From Caldilinea sp. CFX5 (GTDB lineage: Bacteria > Chloroflexota > Anaerolineae > Caldilineales > Caldilineaceae), in contig QWII01000105.1 in assembly GCA_021405325.1 (NCBI GenBank), forward strand, positions 1-34,384: DNA of 34,384 nucleotides, in the 5' to 3' direction. The notes under the pieces were generated by a model. The model was not told the DNA's origin. It saw nothing but the letters and a program-made list of their open reading frames with translations, and searched no databases. Both the position numbers and the translations under genes were made by a program. Below, piece by piece: positions 33,879 through 34,384 of this stretch. The stretch's first letter is position 1, and every line of letters starts with the position of its first letter.

Positions 33879-33915
33879 AAGCAACTTCCTTTGAGGAGTG
33901 AGTGGGTTATTAGTG

Positions 33916-34022
33916 ATTGGATATTTGGTGTTAGGAGAGTTTGCCCTTTGTAGGCCCGGAGTACAACCGTCCACTTGCTCAATATCCAATATCCATCTTT
34001 GCTAAGATCCATCTTTGTTAAG
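33916..34022. repeat. Inverted repeat plus 16-bp tandem duplication
   Basis: ATTGGATATT (33916-33925) and AATATCCAAT (33981-33990) are perfect complements. Immediately after come two adjacent copies of ATCCATCTTTGCTAAG (33991-34006, 34007-34022, one mismatch). The second copy runs into the end of the small membrane-protein gene and encodes its stop region. Confidence 0.7.
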
Positions 34023-34221
34023 GACGCAACATGCTGCCGAATTGACGGGCCAGCGTGAGAATACTAATGCCCAACTGGAAATAATCGCCTGGGCCAAGCG
34101 CGGCTAGCCCCATCTTACCGTCGTCGTCGGGTTCATTATCGCCCACTACCCAACCGAACGCCGCGCCCAAGAGCGCCCCCGCCACCAGGCCAATCACAAT
34201 CGACTTTGTCCGATGATTCAT
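34018..34221 (-). CDS. Small glycine-rich membrane protein (hypothetical)
   Basis: A 67-residue protein starting MNHRTKS. A glycine-zipper-like membrane helix (SIVIGLVAGALLGAAFGWVVG, about 7-27) is followed by an acidic NEPDDDGK loop and a moderately hydrophobic amphipathic tail. AGGAG lies 7 bases before ATG 34221, so this start is preferred over one at 34248. No family recognised beyond glycine-zipper small membrane proteins. It precedes the ferredoxin reductase gene on the same strand. Confidence 0.65.
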   Translation of the reverse strand: MNHRTKSIVIGLVAGALLGAAFGWVVGDNEPDDDGKMGLAALGPGDYFQLGISILTLARQFGSMLRP

Positions 34222-34242
34222 CACGCCACTCCTCGTCCCGTT

Positions 34243-34279
34243 GCTCATTAACCATTACCCATTGTTCATTGACAATTAA
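34243..34279. repeat. Dispersed 37-bp repeat, copy 2
   Basis: On the minus strand it reads TTAATTGTCAAT, 11 bases, AATGGTTAATGAGC: the same two blocks and spacing as 11424-11460. It sits 21 bases upstream of the small membrane protein gene. Confidence 0.7.
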
Positions 34280-34283
34280 TTAG

Positions 34284-34384
34284 AACTTCCGCAAGACGAG
34301 CCACGATGATGTCGCTCGGCCAGACCGCCGGGAGGTGGGCAAATGAACTTTCTCTGGTACAACAGCTTGTGCCCACCTCCCGGC
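34284..34384. mobile_element. Partial MITE-like element cut by the window end
   Basis: AACTTCCGCAAGACGA (34284-34299) resembles the ends of the 30781 element. The inner inverted repeat starts GGCCAGACCGCCGGG (34319 onward), with arms 34327-34340 and 34371-34384. The right arm and terminal repeat continue outside the window. Confidence 0.65.

Overview
The window most resembles a chromosomal stretch of a Chloroflexota bacterium, perhaps of the Anaerolineae/Caldilineae type. This is inferred from gene content only. The clues are a Ser/Thr kinase with a very long Thr/Pro/Ala-rich extracytoplasmic stalk, a UPF0182 membrane protein, a DUF4058 protein, an FN3K-family kinase, and intergenic gaps full of palindromic elements and octamer tandem repeats. 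I see no tRNA, rRNA, CRISPR array, transposase, prophage or plasmid gene.

Layout. At 0.1-3.6 kb there is an SPFH/band-7 protein fused to a polytopic membrane domain, a membrane-anchored LecA-like lectin domain protein, and DUF2237 and DUF983 proteins. At 3.5-7.4 kb a luciferase-like (LLM) oxidoreductase diverges from the PknB-like kinase. The 7.4-8.1 kb stretch is degenerate, with an octamer repeat and a gene remnant. At 8.1-14.3 kb lie sugar-acid and amino-acid metabolism genes: an enolase-superfamily dehydratase, an FN3K-like kinase, an MDR dehydrogenase, and an overlapping pair made of a D-threonine-aldolase-like PLP enzyme and an aldonolactone/alditol oxidase. At 14.5-25 kb a minus-strand run holds a GH29 fucosidase, an MFS transporter, a vanadium haloperoxidase/PAP2 protein, a sugar-binding lipoprotein and a second MFS transporter, divergent from a GH2 glycosidase. 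This looks like a glycan-use neighbourhood, although the genes are separated by palindromes rather than packed into one operon. At 25-30.7 kb are DUF4058, an HtrA protease with a C-terminal PepSY-like region and a LacI/CcpA-type operator, and UPF0182. At 31.2-34.2 kb are a hypothetical protein, a DsbA/FrnE-family oxidoreductase, an adrenodoxin-type ferredoxin-NADP reductase and a small glycine-rich membrane protein.

The most notable observation is the FrnE-like gene at 31737-32351. The codon for the first redox cysteine of its CPWC motif is an in-frame TGA. The reading frame is intact on both sides, and a stem-loop with a G-starting apical loop lies at the right distance downstream. This is what a UxxC selenoprotein should look like, and standard gene calling would truncate it. 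Second is a set of nested inverted-repeat (MITE-like) elements with shared ends and shared inner palindromes. One sits between 8-bp direct repeats. Third is an MDR dehydrogenase that keeps the catalytic zinc ligands but has lost all four structural-zinc cysteines.
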